Shown here: positions 8,199-16,855 of the stretch, piece by piece
Numbering within the stretch: the first letter of the stretch is position 1
How the letters are laid out: the number at the start of each line of letters is the position of its first letter
Assembly: GCA_964535575.1 (NCBI GenBank)
Contig: CAZHTC010000007.1
Span: 1-64,000 of the forward strand
DNA length: 64,000 nucleotides
Origin: JAGPCK01 sp964535575
GTDB lineage: Bacteria; Bacteroidota; Bacteroidia; UKL13-3
Direction of reading: 5' to 3'
The notes under the pieces: model-generated
The model's input: the letters and a program-made list of their open reading frames with translations, nothing else
The model's database searches: none
What the model was told of the DNA's origin: nothing
Program-made: the position numbers and the translations under genes

Positions 8199-9023
8199 CT
8201 ACGGGAACTTCGGATATTTACTAAAATCGGGTTTGCGTTTTTCAACGAACGAATTTTTTCCTTCTTTGGCTTCATCACTCAGGTAATATAACAAGGTAGC
8301 ATCACCGGCAAACTGTTGCAGTCCGGCTTGCCCGTCCAACTCAGCATTGAAAGCGCCCTTTAGCATACGTAAAGCGAGCGGGCTTTTCTCCTGTATTTTT
8401 TTGCACCATTCCACCGTGGTTTGTTCCAATGCTTCTAAAGGAACCACTTTATTCACGAGGCCCATATCGAGGGCATCCTGTGCATTGTACTGATCACAGA
8501 GGAACCATATTTCGCGGGCCTTTTTCTGTCCAACCACACGGGCGAGATAGCTGGCTCCAAAGCCTCCGTCAAAGCTGCCAACTTTAGGTCCGGTTTGTCC
8601 GAATTTTGCATTTTCGGCAGCAATACTTAAATCACAAATCACGTGCAGTACATGTCCGCCACCAATGGCCCATCCTGCCACCATCGCAATCACCGGTTTT
8701 GGTATTCTGCGAATTTGCATTTGCAAATCGAGCACATTTAAACGGGGTACCCCATCATCGCCCACATAACCACCGTGTCCGCGTACTTTCTGGTCGCCTC
8801 CGCTGCAAAAGGCTTGTCCGCCTTCACCGGTGAGGATAATGACCGAAATATCGCTGCGTTCGCGGCAAATATCCATGGCATCAATCATTTCTTTTACCGT
8901 AAGCGGAGTAAATGCATTGTGCCTTTCGGGGCGATTGATACTTATTTTGGCAATGCCTTCGTAAAACGAAAACAATATTTCCTTGTATTCCTTAATCGGG
9001 GTCCAGTTGTATGTCGATTTCAT
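8199..9023 (-). CDS. menB: 1,4-dihydroxy-2-naphthoyl-CoA synthase
   Basis: Crotonase-fold enzyme that cyclises o-succinylbenzoyl-CoA in menaquinone synthesis. The MenB signatures are present: FCSGGDQKVRG, GWAIGGGHVLHVICDL (oxyanion loop), GQTGPKVGSFDGGFG and the C-terminal FVEKRKPDFSKYPKFP. I chose the ATG at 9023 (MKSTYNW, 274 aa), which gives the usual family N terminus; an in-frame ATG at 9047 would add eight unlikely residues. It follows menD by 53 bp on the same strand, so the last two quinone-specific genes of this operon are adjacent. Very secure. Confidence 0.96.
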   Translation of the reverse strand: MKSTYNWTPIKEYKEILFSFYEGIAKISINRPERHNAFTPLTVKEMIDAMDICRERSDISVIILTGEGGQAFCSGGDQKVRGHGGYVGDDGVPRLNVLDLQMQIRRIPKPVIAMVAGWAIGGGHVLHVICDLSIAAENAKFGQTGPKVGSFDGGFGASYLARVVGQKKAREIWFLCDQYNAQDALDMGLVNKVVPLEALEQTTVEWCKKIQEKSPLALRMLKGAFNAELDGQAGLQQFAGDATLLYYLSDEAKEGKNSFVEKRKPDFSKYPKFP

Positions 9024-9076
9024 ATATGTTTTAAAAGTGAGGCACAAAAATAAGCAGAAACCAACAGCTAACGAAC

Positions 9077-10738
9077 TTAATTGGTGATTAGCTTTTTAAA
9101 TTGCTGAAATACCTGAATATCTGTTTCGGGTTCGGTGATTATTTCGGCCACTATAGCTTTGGATGTGGGGTGGTAAAACTGGGCAATCACTCCTTCAAGG
9201 CTGTAAACATTTGAAGCCCGGTGGTAATGCAATCCGTAGTGATGTGCAATTTCCCGGATGCTTCTTTTATTGTGGAGCGAAAACAATTCATCACGTTCAG
9301 GCAAATCTCGGGGGCCGTCAATCAGGCGAAAAATTCCACCCCCCGCGTTGTTGATGACAATAATGCGCAGGTTAGAGGGAACAAAATCATTCCACAAGGC
9401 GTGTTCATCATATAAAAAGGAAAGGTCTCCGGTAAGTAAAAATACAGGATGAGTGGTTGAGAGTGCAGCTCCAACTGCAGTTGACATACTTCCGTCAATA
9501 CCACTTGTGCCGCGGTTGCTGTAAAAACGATTCAACGAATGGATGGGAATGTAATTGGCATAACGCACAGGCATGCTGTTGGCTAATTGCCATTGTGCCG
9601 GTGGGTGAACTTCGCGCAGCACACAGTTTACTGCACTGAATTCGCCAAACGGAGCACCGGTGAGGTATTCGTCAAGTTGCTTTGTTGCTTTTGAATTGAG
9701 TTCATTCCAGCAAGTAAAATATGCTTCCTGATTTTTTATCGGTGCGGCATCAAGCAAATCAAGCAAAGTTTCAACTTCTGCTGGCAGGTGTTGCACATTT
9801 GCCTGAAAGGTATCGGGGGCTGCTTCGCTCAGTGTAAAATGAAAATGTTTGAGCGGTTTATACTCCTTCAAAAACAATTTCAGATTTTTTGATACATGAT
9901 TATCTCCAATAGTAATAAGCACCTCCGGTTTCAGCGTTTGTTTTATGTTTTCATCGGGTTGCCCCAGTAAAAAGTCGTACGCATTCTGCGTATGTGCATT
10001 ACGCAGGTTGGAAGTAATATCAGCCAGCCACACTAATTTTTGTTTTTGAATTAATTGCTCCACCTGCAGGGCGAATCCGCTTTTAAACGGAAGCGAAGCC
10101 GAGGCAACCAGTATTTTTGATGATGACCTCAGGGCATCGGTTAATTCTGAAAAATCGGGTACCGGGTTTTTAGGTGTCACCGGTGCAACAGCTATTTTTT
10201 CAGGGTAAGGAGTTTCGGGTTCATACAACGGTTCACGCAATGGTATATTGACATGAATGGGTCCGCCTCCGTTAAGGCAACACCGGTGCAAAGCCTGTGT
10301 TATGGTGAGGGCAGGTTCCCCGTTTTCATTGGTGAAATGATCGGGTAATTGATAAAAAGCTTTTACATGTTTTCCGAAAACATTTTCCTGATAGATGGTT
10401 TGCCCGTCCTGCCGGCCTATTAATTCCGGAGGGCGATCTGCCGTTAAAATGAGTAACGGAATTTTTTGAAAAAACGCTTCGGCCACCGCAGGTGCATAAT
10501 TAAGCACTGCTGTTCCCGAAGTGCATATGAGCACCACCGGTTTTCTTTTTTGCTGAGCAATGCCCAGCGCAATAAAAGCGGCACTTCGTTCATCCACCAC
10601 CATACGGGTGTTAAATTTTTTATAGCGGGAAAAGGCCAGGGTGAGAGGTGCAGAGCGCGAACCGGGAGAGATAATAATGTCTTCAACACCCTGCTGGTGG
10701 CAAATAACCGGAAGCTGATTGATGAACGACTGGTACAT
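9077..10738 (-). CDS. menD: SEPHCHC synthase (MenD)
   Basis: Thiamine-diphosphate enzyme that joins isochorismate and 2-oxoglutarate in menaquinone synthesis. The 553-aa protein shows the ThDP fold in order: ISPGSRSAPLTLAF and VVDERSAAFIALGIAQ near the N terminus (the Glu of DERSAAF activates ThDP), ICTSGTAVLNYAPAVAEA, ILTADRPPEL, RGTSGIDGSMSTAVGAAL, and the Mg/ThDP motif LLTGDLSFLYDEHALWN ending NNAGGGIFRLI. It starts 3 bp after the DUF5686 gene and precedes menB. Its ThDP need links it loosely to the thiamine-uptake unit at 56217. Confidence 0.96.
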   Translation of the reverse strand: MYQSFINQLPVICHQQGVEDIIISPGSRSAPLTLAFSRYKKFNTRMVVDERSAAFIALGIAQQKRKPVVLICTSGTAVLNYAPAVAEAFFQKIPLLILTADRPPELIGRQDGQTIYQENVFGKHVKAFYQLPDHFTNENGEPALTITQALHRCCLNGGGPIHVNIPLREPLYEPETPYPEKIAVAPVTPKNPVPDFSELTDALRSSSKILVASASLPFKSGFALQVEQLIQKQKLVWLADITSNLRNAHTQNAYDFLLGQPDENIKQTLKPEVLITIGDNHVSKNLKLFLKEYKPLKHFHFTLSEAAPDTFQANVQHLPAEVETLLDLLDAAPIKNQEAYFTCWNELNSKATKQLDEYLTGAPFGEFSAVNCVLREVHPPAQWQLANSMPVRYANYIPIHSLNRFYSNRGTSGIDGSMSTAVGAALSTTHPVFLLTGDLSFLYDEHALWNDFVPSNLRIIVINNAGGGIFRLIDGPRDLPERDELFSLHNKRSIREIAHHYGLHYHRASNVYSLEGVIAQFYHPTSKAIVAEIITEPETDIQVFQQFKKLITN

Positions 10739-10741
10739 GCC

Positions 10742-13258
10742 TTAAAGTTTAAACTGCATGGAAATTTTAACCCCAAACGAGCTTACATCGGGGTGATTCA
10801 GATATGTGAGCCGGTGAACAAAATCAATTCGGATTAGGTGCAAAATATTTTCAATACCATATCCGGCTTCCCAATAAGGTTTGGTAAACGAGAGGGAGTA
10901 GAATGCCGGTTGGGTTGGGTCGTTGAGGATGGCAGTAGGATGCAGCGAAAGGTTTTCTTTACGGATACCGCCTACTAAAAATTTGGTATTGGCAAACGTG
11001 CGTATTTTCAATTTTTTAATGAGCGGTACTCTGTTCGTCATTAATCCCTCAAAATAATGTTCATAGGAAAAAGCAGCATAATGGTCGCTTACAAATTCAA
11101 AAAACCGCATCAGGTTATACGTTTGGGTATTGTATAAAAACGATTGGTTTCCGCGGTGAACTTCAAGTGCAGGGTAGGGTAGTCGTGAAAAATAATATCC
11201 GGCATGAAACGCATAGTAGCCATTTCCTAATACCCCCCAGTTGGGGTATTGTTCAATATCCAGTTGTACCCGCGAAAAATCAAAGCTACCGCCAAATGCT
11301 GCAGCCGGGCCATACGAAACAGACAGGGTAATCTCGGGACCCTTGTCGGCACCCAGACTAATCCGCTCATTGTCGTTTTGTAAAAAAGTTTCGTTGTAGG
11401 CAAAACGGGTTTCGAGGGTTACAAAGTTTAACGTGTAGTTGTTTGAAAGAGTGCTGCTGACAGGTAATTCGGGGTTGTTGTAATAGGCAAAAGGGAAAAT
11501 ACCCCGTGGCGAGAAGGATGTGTTTTGAATAATCAGTTTCTGACTGAAATTTTTGTTGAGTGTTTTTTCAATCCAGATACGGTTGTCTTCATACCAGCCA
11601 AATCGTTTAAGAGAGGTAATGGTGGAAACAGCATTAAATAAATTATCACCCGATTCGTCAGGCCTGTCAACAATGCCCAGCGGAGTAATATCTTCTTTAC
11701 GGTAAAAAACAATTTTTGTCCATGGCTTGCGCGAGATGATATATTCTGCCTGTGCCGAATATTTAAACTTGCGGTCGCGCTCTCCGTAAGCAAGGTATCC
11801 TTTCAACACATATTTGCGGCTAAACTGTGCATTTGTTTTTCCTCCCAGCCTGAAACGATATCCTTCAACACGGTTATACCCCAATGCATAAATATAGGGA
11901 CCTGCATCTACTTTCCCTATGGTATAATATCCGTTCACAGCAATATCGGCCAGCTCGGCCAGTGTTTTAAGGGTAGGTACTTTTTTCACTGAGTCAACCA
12001 TGCTGTACACATATTTTTCTTCCTGAGTCAGGGAGTCATGTCTGGCCTTGTCCCAGTATTCGGTGGTGTAGTTTTGTGCGTCCTCTTCTACTTCAATTTT
12101 TTGTTCATAAAATTTAGCCGGACGAATATTGTTGTACGTATAATTCTTATTTGAAGTATAAAAGCGGGCAAGCATTCCTGCGGTATTTTCGGTGAGTTGC
12201 GCCACATCAACCAGTATGCGTGCTTTGCTTTGTACCCACGGACCCTGTCCGCTTGGAACCAGTTCCTGTTGTATTTTCAGCTTCTGAATAAAATTCAGGT
12301 TGGCTTCTTTGCCTACTTCAAGCACCACTCTTTTCAGTGCAAATGAAGTGTCGGCAATCCAGATGGTACCGGTAAAAGCGAGGTCCTGAGCACGCTTGGG
12401 ATTTACCTGAATTTCGTAACAAAACGTATTGCCGATCCACACGGTATCGCGCAGGGTGTAGATATAGTACATATTGCCGCTGTTGGCAATGGGCGAAACA
12501 AAATCCTTTTCCAGAATGCGATTCCAGTTTTCATAAAAATTATATTGTTGAAAAGTGGAGCCAAGCAGTTGTGATACCAGCGAACCGTCTTCAATACCTA
12601 CACCGGTAAGCTTAGTAGCTCGTATTTTTTCTTTCACTCTTCGTGGATTTTTGGTGTAATAAAAGTCCGAAACCGTCTCCGAAACGAAAACGGGCAGTAT
12701 AGGTTTCCCGTCCTCACCTGAAAGTTTGATCACACTGTCCATCAGCTCTCGGATATCTTTAAAAATTTTACGATTCTTAATTTTATCCGAAATATTATCA
12801 ACCGAAATATCGATGCGGTTAAAGCTTTCGCATTCGAAGGCCATTAATCTATCCGGGTCATTTTGCTCTTTGTGTTCAATTACCTGCCTCATTATTTTAA
12901 GGGCAGGATTCTCTCCGGGCTTTACCACAATTTCGCGAAGCATGGTATTGCTTTCCACCAGCTGAAAATTAATTACCTGTGTGGCTCCGTATTTAACGGG
13001 TTTTATACGGGTAATGTATCCAACAAACAGCACCCCGATACTATCCACTTTAAGGGTGGTTTTTAACCTGAAGTTTCCGTCAAAATCGGTTGCTGTTGCT
13101 GTGGTGGTATTAGGAAAAAAAACGCGGGCAAACGGAACCGCTTCACCGGTTTTTGCATCGGTTACTTTACCGGTTATAATAGTTTCCTGCGCCCTTACCA
13201 CAAGGGAGGATATACCAAAAATGAAAACTAAAAGGAAAGGAATGAAAGAACGCTTCAC
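10742..13258 (-). CDS. Carboxypeptidase-regulatory-like plus DUF5686 outer-membrane protein
   Basis: An 838-aa exported protein: signal peptide (cleavage after VVRAQ, about residue 24), an Ig-like carboxypeptidase-regulatory domain at about 28-110 (ITGKVTDAKTGEAVPFARVFFPN, the usual N-terminal module of Bacteroidota outer-membrane proteins), then a long DUF5686 region with many barrel-like strands. It has no TonB-receptor plug, so transport by the TonB system is not suggested. Function is unknown in the family. It sits between a cyclophilin gene (3 bp) and menD (3 bp), implying co-expression with both. Confidence 0.88.
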   Translation of the reverse strand: MKRSFIPFLLVFIFGISSLVVRAQETIITGKVTDAKTGEAVPFARVFFPNTTTATATDFDGNFRLKTTLKVDSIGVLFVGYITRIKPVKYGATQVINFQLVESNTMLREIVVKPGENPALKIMRQVIEHKEQNDPDRLMAFECESFNRIDISVDNISDKIKNRKIFKDIRELMDSVIKLSGEDGKPILPVFVSETVSDFYYTKNPRRVKEKIRATKLTGVGIEDGSLVSQLLGSTFQQYNFYENWNRILEKDFVSPIANSGNMYYIYTLRDTVWIGNTFCYEIQVNPKRAQDLAFTGTIWIADTSFALKRVVLEVGKEANLNFIQKLKIQQELVPSGQGPWVQSKARILVDVAQLTENTAGMLARFYTSNKNYTYNNIRPAKFYEQKIEVEEDAQNYTTEYWDKARHDSLTQEEKYVYSMVDSVKKVPTLKTLAELADIAVNGYYTIGKVDAGPYIYALGYNRVEGYRFRLGGKTNAQFSRKYVLKGYLAYGERDRKFKYSAQAEYIISRKPWTKIVFYRKEDITPLGIVDRPDESGDNLFNAVSTITSLKRFGWYEDNRIWIEKTLNKNFSQKLIIQNTSFSPRGIFPFAYYNNPELPVSSTLSNNYTLNFVTLETRFAYNETFLQNDNERISLGADKGPEITLSVSYGPAAAFGGSFDFSRVQLDIEQYPNWGVLGNGYYAFHAGYYFSRLPYPALEVHRGNQSFLYNTQTYNLMRFFEFVSDHYAAFSYEHYFEGLMTNRVPLIKKLKIRTFANTKFLVGGIRKENLSLHPTAILNDPTQPAFYSLSFTKPYWEAGYGIENILHLIRIDFVHRLTYLNHPDVSSFGVKISMQFKL

Positions 13259-13261
13259 TTA

Positions 13262-13924
13262 TTATCGTTTCACAATACGCATCCAGATTTTTATATCTAC
13301 CACCGGACGCCCGTTGCTTTTTGTCGGAATAGCCATTAGCTTATCGAGCACATCAAATCCTTCCACTATTTCTCCGAATACGGTGTACATTCCATCCCAG
13401 GCAGGTACTCCGCCTTCGTTCATGTAAATAGCTTTTTGCTCATCGGTAAACGTGTCTTTTTTCTGGCGTTCAATAAGCGATAATTCCTGCATGCTGAATT
13501 TACGTCCCTGCACAATAAAAAACTGGCTTCCGTTCGATTCACGGTTAGGGTTCACTTTATCGCCCCTGCGCGAAGCAACCAGTGCACCACGCTTCATGTA
13601 TTTTCCTTCTATAATTTCGGCCGGCAGGGTATATCCGGGGTTTCCTTCGCCAAGCACGGTGCTGTCGGTGCAGTTGTAGCTGTTGGGGTCTCCTCCTTCA
13701 ATAATTGAATGCAACTTAATAAAGTGAAACAACAATTCGTCATAATATTTTTGTTTCACCAGCGATAAAAAGTTATCACGGTGTGCAGGAGTTTCATTAT
13801 ACAGTTTAATTTTAATATCACCTGAATCGGTAATAATGCGTACATATTTTACCTTTTCTTTTTTTTGCGCCTGTACCTGTGAAAGGAAACACAGACTTAC
13901 TAAAAACAGTACTACATATCTCAT
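13262..13924 (-). CDS. Peptidyl-prolyl cis-trans isomerase, cyclophilin type, exported
   Basis: A 220-aa cyclophilin with a signal peptide (hydrophobic residues 4-17, cleavage near QVQAQ). The fold is recognisable from FHFIKLHSIIEGGDP, the substrate-site segment NGSQFFIVQG and YTVFGEIVEGFDVLDKL. The usual phenylalanine-arginine pair of the active site (FHRVI) is changed to FHFIKL, so the catalytic Arg is not conserved and activity may be low. Predicted location is periplasmic. Its start overlaps the preceding gene's stop by 4 nt, and the DUF5686 gene follows after 3 bp; a folding role for envelope proteins is an inference. Confidence 0.88.
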   Translation of the reverse strand: MRYVVLFLVSLCFLSQVQAQKKEKVKYVRIITDSGDIKIKLYNETPAHRDNFLSLVKQKYYDELLFHFIKLHSIIEGGDPNSYNCTDSTVLGEGNPGYTLPAEIIEGKYMKRGALVASRRGDKVNPNRESNGSQFFIVQGRKFSMQELSLIERQKKDTFTDEQKAIYMNEGGVPAWDGMYTVFGEIVEGFDVLDKLMAIPTKSNGRPVVDIKIWMRIVKR

Positions 13925-14307
13925 GGTTGCATGGGTAAATTTTCTTGTTCAAAATAGCGGACAATATTTTTTTTCAGCAGTACTTCCTGGCTGAATAAAT
14001 CGTAGGGGGGCAGAGGTTTTTCCAGGTTCCATTGAGGCCAGCCATCGGCATCGCGACCGGCAAACGAATAATAGCCCTCGTAGCTAAGCAACTTGCAGGT
14101 GGCAATATGCATCAGATCAATTTTTTCTTCTTTGCTAAATTCTCTCACCTGCCCCAGTTCCTGCATGCCGATTAAAAAAATAATTCCGTTCAAATCCGGT
14201 TTTTTTCCGAATTGTTTTTTCAGGGTAAATGTAATTAAAATATATTTCTCTTTCGTAACCTGATCAATGGTTTCTGGTTCCGGAAGGGTGCTGTTTGTTT
14301 TGTTCAT
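13921..14307 (-). CDS. Conserved hypothetical protein (128 aa)
   Basis: A soluble 128-aa protein without signal peptide. It has a helical central part (GIIFLIGMQELGQ, SKEEKIDLMHIATCKLLS) followed by an aromatic segment (GYYSFAGRDADGWPQWN) and a C-terminal helix (EVLLKKNIVRYF). I recall similar uncharacterised proteins in Bacteroidota but no function. It is the first gene of the minus-strand operon that runs to menB and overlaps the cyclophilin gene by 4 nt. Confidence 0.75.
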   Translation of the reverse strand: MNKTNSTLPEPETIDQVTKEKYILITFTLKKQFGKKPDLNGIIFLIGMQELGQVREFSKEEKIDLMHIATCKLLSYEGYYSFAGRDADGWPQWNLEKPLPPYDLFSQEVLLKKNIVRYFEQENLPMQP

Positions 14308-14317
14308 GGCTAATTGC

Positions 14318-14325
14318 CAAAGTTA
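14318..14325 (-). promoter_or_regulatory. TAACTTTG -7 promoter element of the menD/menB operon
   Basis: On the minus strand TAACTTTG matches TAnnTTTG and is followed by G-C, as at several other promoters here. It ends 10 bp before the start codon at 14307. No TTTG is found at 17-23 bp upstream. Confidence 0.55.
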
Positions 14326-14465
14326 CAAATTTAAACGCTTTGAGATGCTACGTATAGTCAAATCTAATGCCTTGATAGTCAAAAATGGGGCTTAGCTCGA
14401 GGTGCTGTACCCAAAATAAGGCCTTTATCACGCAAGCAAATATTTTCGTATTTTAGCTCCCGTAC

Positions 14466-16772
14466 ATGAACCAGTCTCCAGCCCAAATGCGGCTTACCCG
14501 TTTTTTTTTCTCGTTGCTGTTAAGCCTGCGGGCTTATGAGTATGTAATGCTTTCGCGGTTTCATCCGGGGCTTTCTTTGATTAAAGATGAGCTAGCGGGA
14601 TTATTCCAGGACGCTGTTTTACTTACTCCGCTACTTATTACGGGGTTATTGGTGCACCGGTTGCTTCACAACTGGTTTAAAAAGTGGTCGGACATTGTTG
14701 TGCTCTCTTTTTTTTCGATTTACCTCATTACGGCAGTGCTCATTCTTCAGTATTTTATTTACCAGCTTCAACCACTTGATAAATTTTTATTTGAACACAG
14801 CAGGCAGGAGGTTTTGTTTACCATCAAAACCACCGAGGTAAATTATATTCAGATTATCGGGTTTATGTTGCTGGCATTTATGGCTTCCGTAGGAGTTTAT
14901 TTGCTTAAAGGAAGAGCAGCAAAATGGTTGAATTGGGCAATGATATCGGTTTTGTTATCCGGCATTTTTTGTCTGGCATTTTATTCTCCCAAAGAAAATG
15001 ATACCCGTTATGTGCTAAATAAGCCGATTTATTTCTATCAATCGGTTTACCGGCTTATAACCGAAAATGAAACTATCCCTGAACAGGATTACCGTGCCAT
15101 TGTGCAACAGTATCGGGCCGCTTTTGGCGGGATGAACTATCTAAGCAATGAATTTCCCTTTTTGCACGAAACCTCAAAGCAGGATGTTTTAGGAAACTGG
15201 TTTAAACGCGGAGACAAAACTCCCAATATTGTAATAATTATGGTGGAGGGGTTGGCAGATGATTTTTTGAATCCATATTACGGACATCAGCTCATGCCAT
15301 TTCTCGACAGTTTGAAAAATCATTCGTTGTATTGGGATCGTTTTCTTACTCTGGGCGAACGTTCTTATGCAGTTACTCCTTCGCTTACAGGGTCACTCCC
15401 ATATGGACGAAGCGGGTTTACCATGCTGGAGAGTATGCCTTATCATTTTTCGCTGGTGAATGTGTTAAAGCAAAACGGATATTTTACCTCGTTTTATTAC
15501 GGTCAGGGAGCATGGTTTCATAATAAAAATGTGTTTTACGAGCAAAACTTTATTGACCGCATTACCGACAAGGAAAAATTTGACAATAAGTACCCGCGTA
15601 TTCTGGTAAAGGGAAAGGACAACTTTTTTTGGGGATATGACGACCGGAGTCTGATGCGGAAGGCCATGGAACTTACCTCAGCTCAACAAACGCGGCCGTT
15701 GCTCGATATTTTTTTTACAGGCAGTATGCATAACCCTTTTACCATTCAGGACGAAGAACAATATACAACCCGCCTAATGCAGCAGGCTGCCATAAAATCA
15801 ACTTCGGTTCAAGCGGGCTTTTATGAGAAATACGGAAAGTTTCTCCGATCGGTTATGTTCACCGATGATGCACTGAGGGATTATTTTGCGTGGTACAGCC
15901 ACCAACCGGATTTCAGCAATACGGTTTTTATCATTACCGGAGATCATCCCATGACCGATATGCCTATACGCAACAGCTTGAAGCGGTACCATGTTCCGTT
16001 AATAATTTATTCGCCATTACTCAAAGCACCCCATGTGTTTCACAGTGTAGGAAGCCATCTGGATGTGTATGAACCTTTATTGGTTTGGTTGCAAAATTCG
16101 TATCAACTTCAAATTCCTCAGGTGCAGTCAACGGTAAGTAATTCGCTCGATACGACTACCTATTTTGTGAACAGAAAACCGGTGGTGTTTATGAACGGAA
16201 ACCGTGATATAGTAGAAATGTATAACGGAAATTATTTCATCACCGGGAATGCACTTTACCGTGTGGATGAAAATTTTAATCTGATTGCTGAGGAAAATAC
16301 GACTCAAAAGCAAAAAATGCAGCAGCAGATCGAAGCATTCAGGCAGGCAAATACCTGGGCTACTTTCACACAACACCTTTTGCCCGATTCCATCTATTTT
16401 AATTCGTTAGGGTATCAGGTGTATCGGTCAACAACCATGCATCCCGTGGTTTTTTCGGGTGGTTTTTATGAAGTCATTCCTAAAACCCGGGTTCAGGCAA
16501 AAGAATTGGTACTCGATTTATTCGGCATCTTTAATGAGCCGGCTAAAGAGCCACTTCACGGAGTATACCAACTCACCAACTCAAAAGACAGTTTGTTATT
16601 ATGGGTTTCCTTTGGGGTTGAGGCGGGGAAGAAAACCTTTCGCTACCATCAAAAGATAAAACCTGTTTCGGGCAGTGACAGCGTGGTGTTTTTTAAATCT
16701 TATTTAACCAATGAAAAACAGGCCGATTATAAGTTGCAGGTTAAAGCAGCGGTGTATAATACAAACCGTTGA
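14466..16772 (+). CDS. LtaS-like sulfatase-fold membrane protein (768 aa)
   Basis: Alkaline-phosphatase superfamily membrane enzyme of the lipoteichoic-acid-synthase group, whose members transfer phosphoglycerol or phosphoethanolamine onto envelope glycans. Five or so transmembrane helices occupy about residues 10-180. The extracytoplasmic catalytic domain carries NIVIIMVEGLADDF (metal-binding Glu), a nucleophile region YAVTPSLTGSLPYG and ITGDHPM. A C-terminal beta-rich extension of about 200 residues is not part of the minimal LtaS fold. Bacteroidota have no lipoteichoic acid, so the substrate is unknown. Its tandem relative lies at 18391, with a GH3 gene between them. Confidence 0.85.
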   Translation: MNQSPAQMRLTRFFFSLLLSLRAYEYVMLSRFHPGLSLIKDELAGLFQDAVLLTPLLITGLLVHRLLHNWFKKWSDIVVLSFFSIYLITAVLILQYFIYQLQPLDKFLFEHSRQEVLFTIKTTEVNYIQIIGFMLLAFMASVGVYLLKGRAAKWLNWAMISVLLSGIFCLAFYSPKENDTRYVLNKPIYFYQSVYRLITENETIPEQDYRAIVQQYRAAFGGMNYLSNEFPFLHETSKQDVLGNWFKRGDKTPNIVIIMVEGLADDFLNPYYGHQLMPFLDSLKNHSLYWDRFLTLGERSYAVTPSLTGSLPYGRSGFTMLESMPYHFSLVNVLKQNGYFTSFYYGQGAWFHNKNVFYEQNFIDRITDKEKFDNKYPRILVKGKDNFFWGYDDRSLMRKAMELTSAQQTRPLLDIFFTGSMHNPFTIQDEEQYTTRLMQQAAIKSTSVQAGFYEKYGKFLRSVMFTDDALRDYFAWYSHQPDFSNTVFIITGDHPMTDMPIRNSLKRYHVPLIIYSPLLKAPHVFHSVGSHLDVYEPLLVWLQNSYQLQIPQVQSTVSNSLDTTTYFVNRKPVVFMNGNRDIVEMYNGNYFITGNALYRVDENFNLIAEENTTQKQKMQQQIEAFRQANTWATFTQHLLPDSIYFNSLGYQVYRSTTMHPVVFSGGFYEVIPKTRVQAKELVLDLFGIFNEPAKEPLHGVYQLTNSKDSLLLWVSFGVEAGKKTFRYHQKIKPVSGSDSVVFFKSYLTNEKQADYKLQVKAAVYNTNR

Positions 16773-16855
16773 GAAGTAGACCGCAGCAACTTAGGCTTTC
16801 TGATTTCTTCATTTTGGTTATCTTGCGTAAATTTTTTACAGAAACAGGGAGTTAA

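Noticed and set aside
12981..13427. A 148-codon plus-strand ORF over the DUF5686 and cyclophilin genes
   Set aside because: It is the antisense shadow of two tightly packed conserved genes.
14318..14362. A minus-strand TTTG 33 bp upstream of several -7 boxes (14318, 31697, 34717, 27787)
   Set aside because: The distance is repeated but longer than the known 17-23 bp, and TTTG is frequent in AT-rich spacers, so I treat it as chance.
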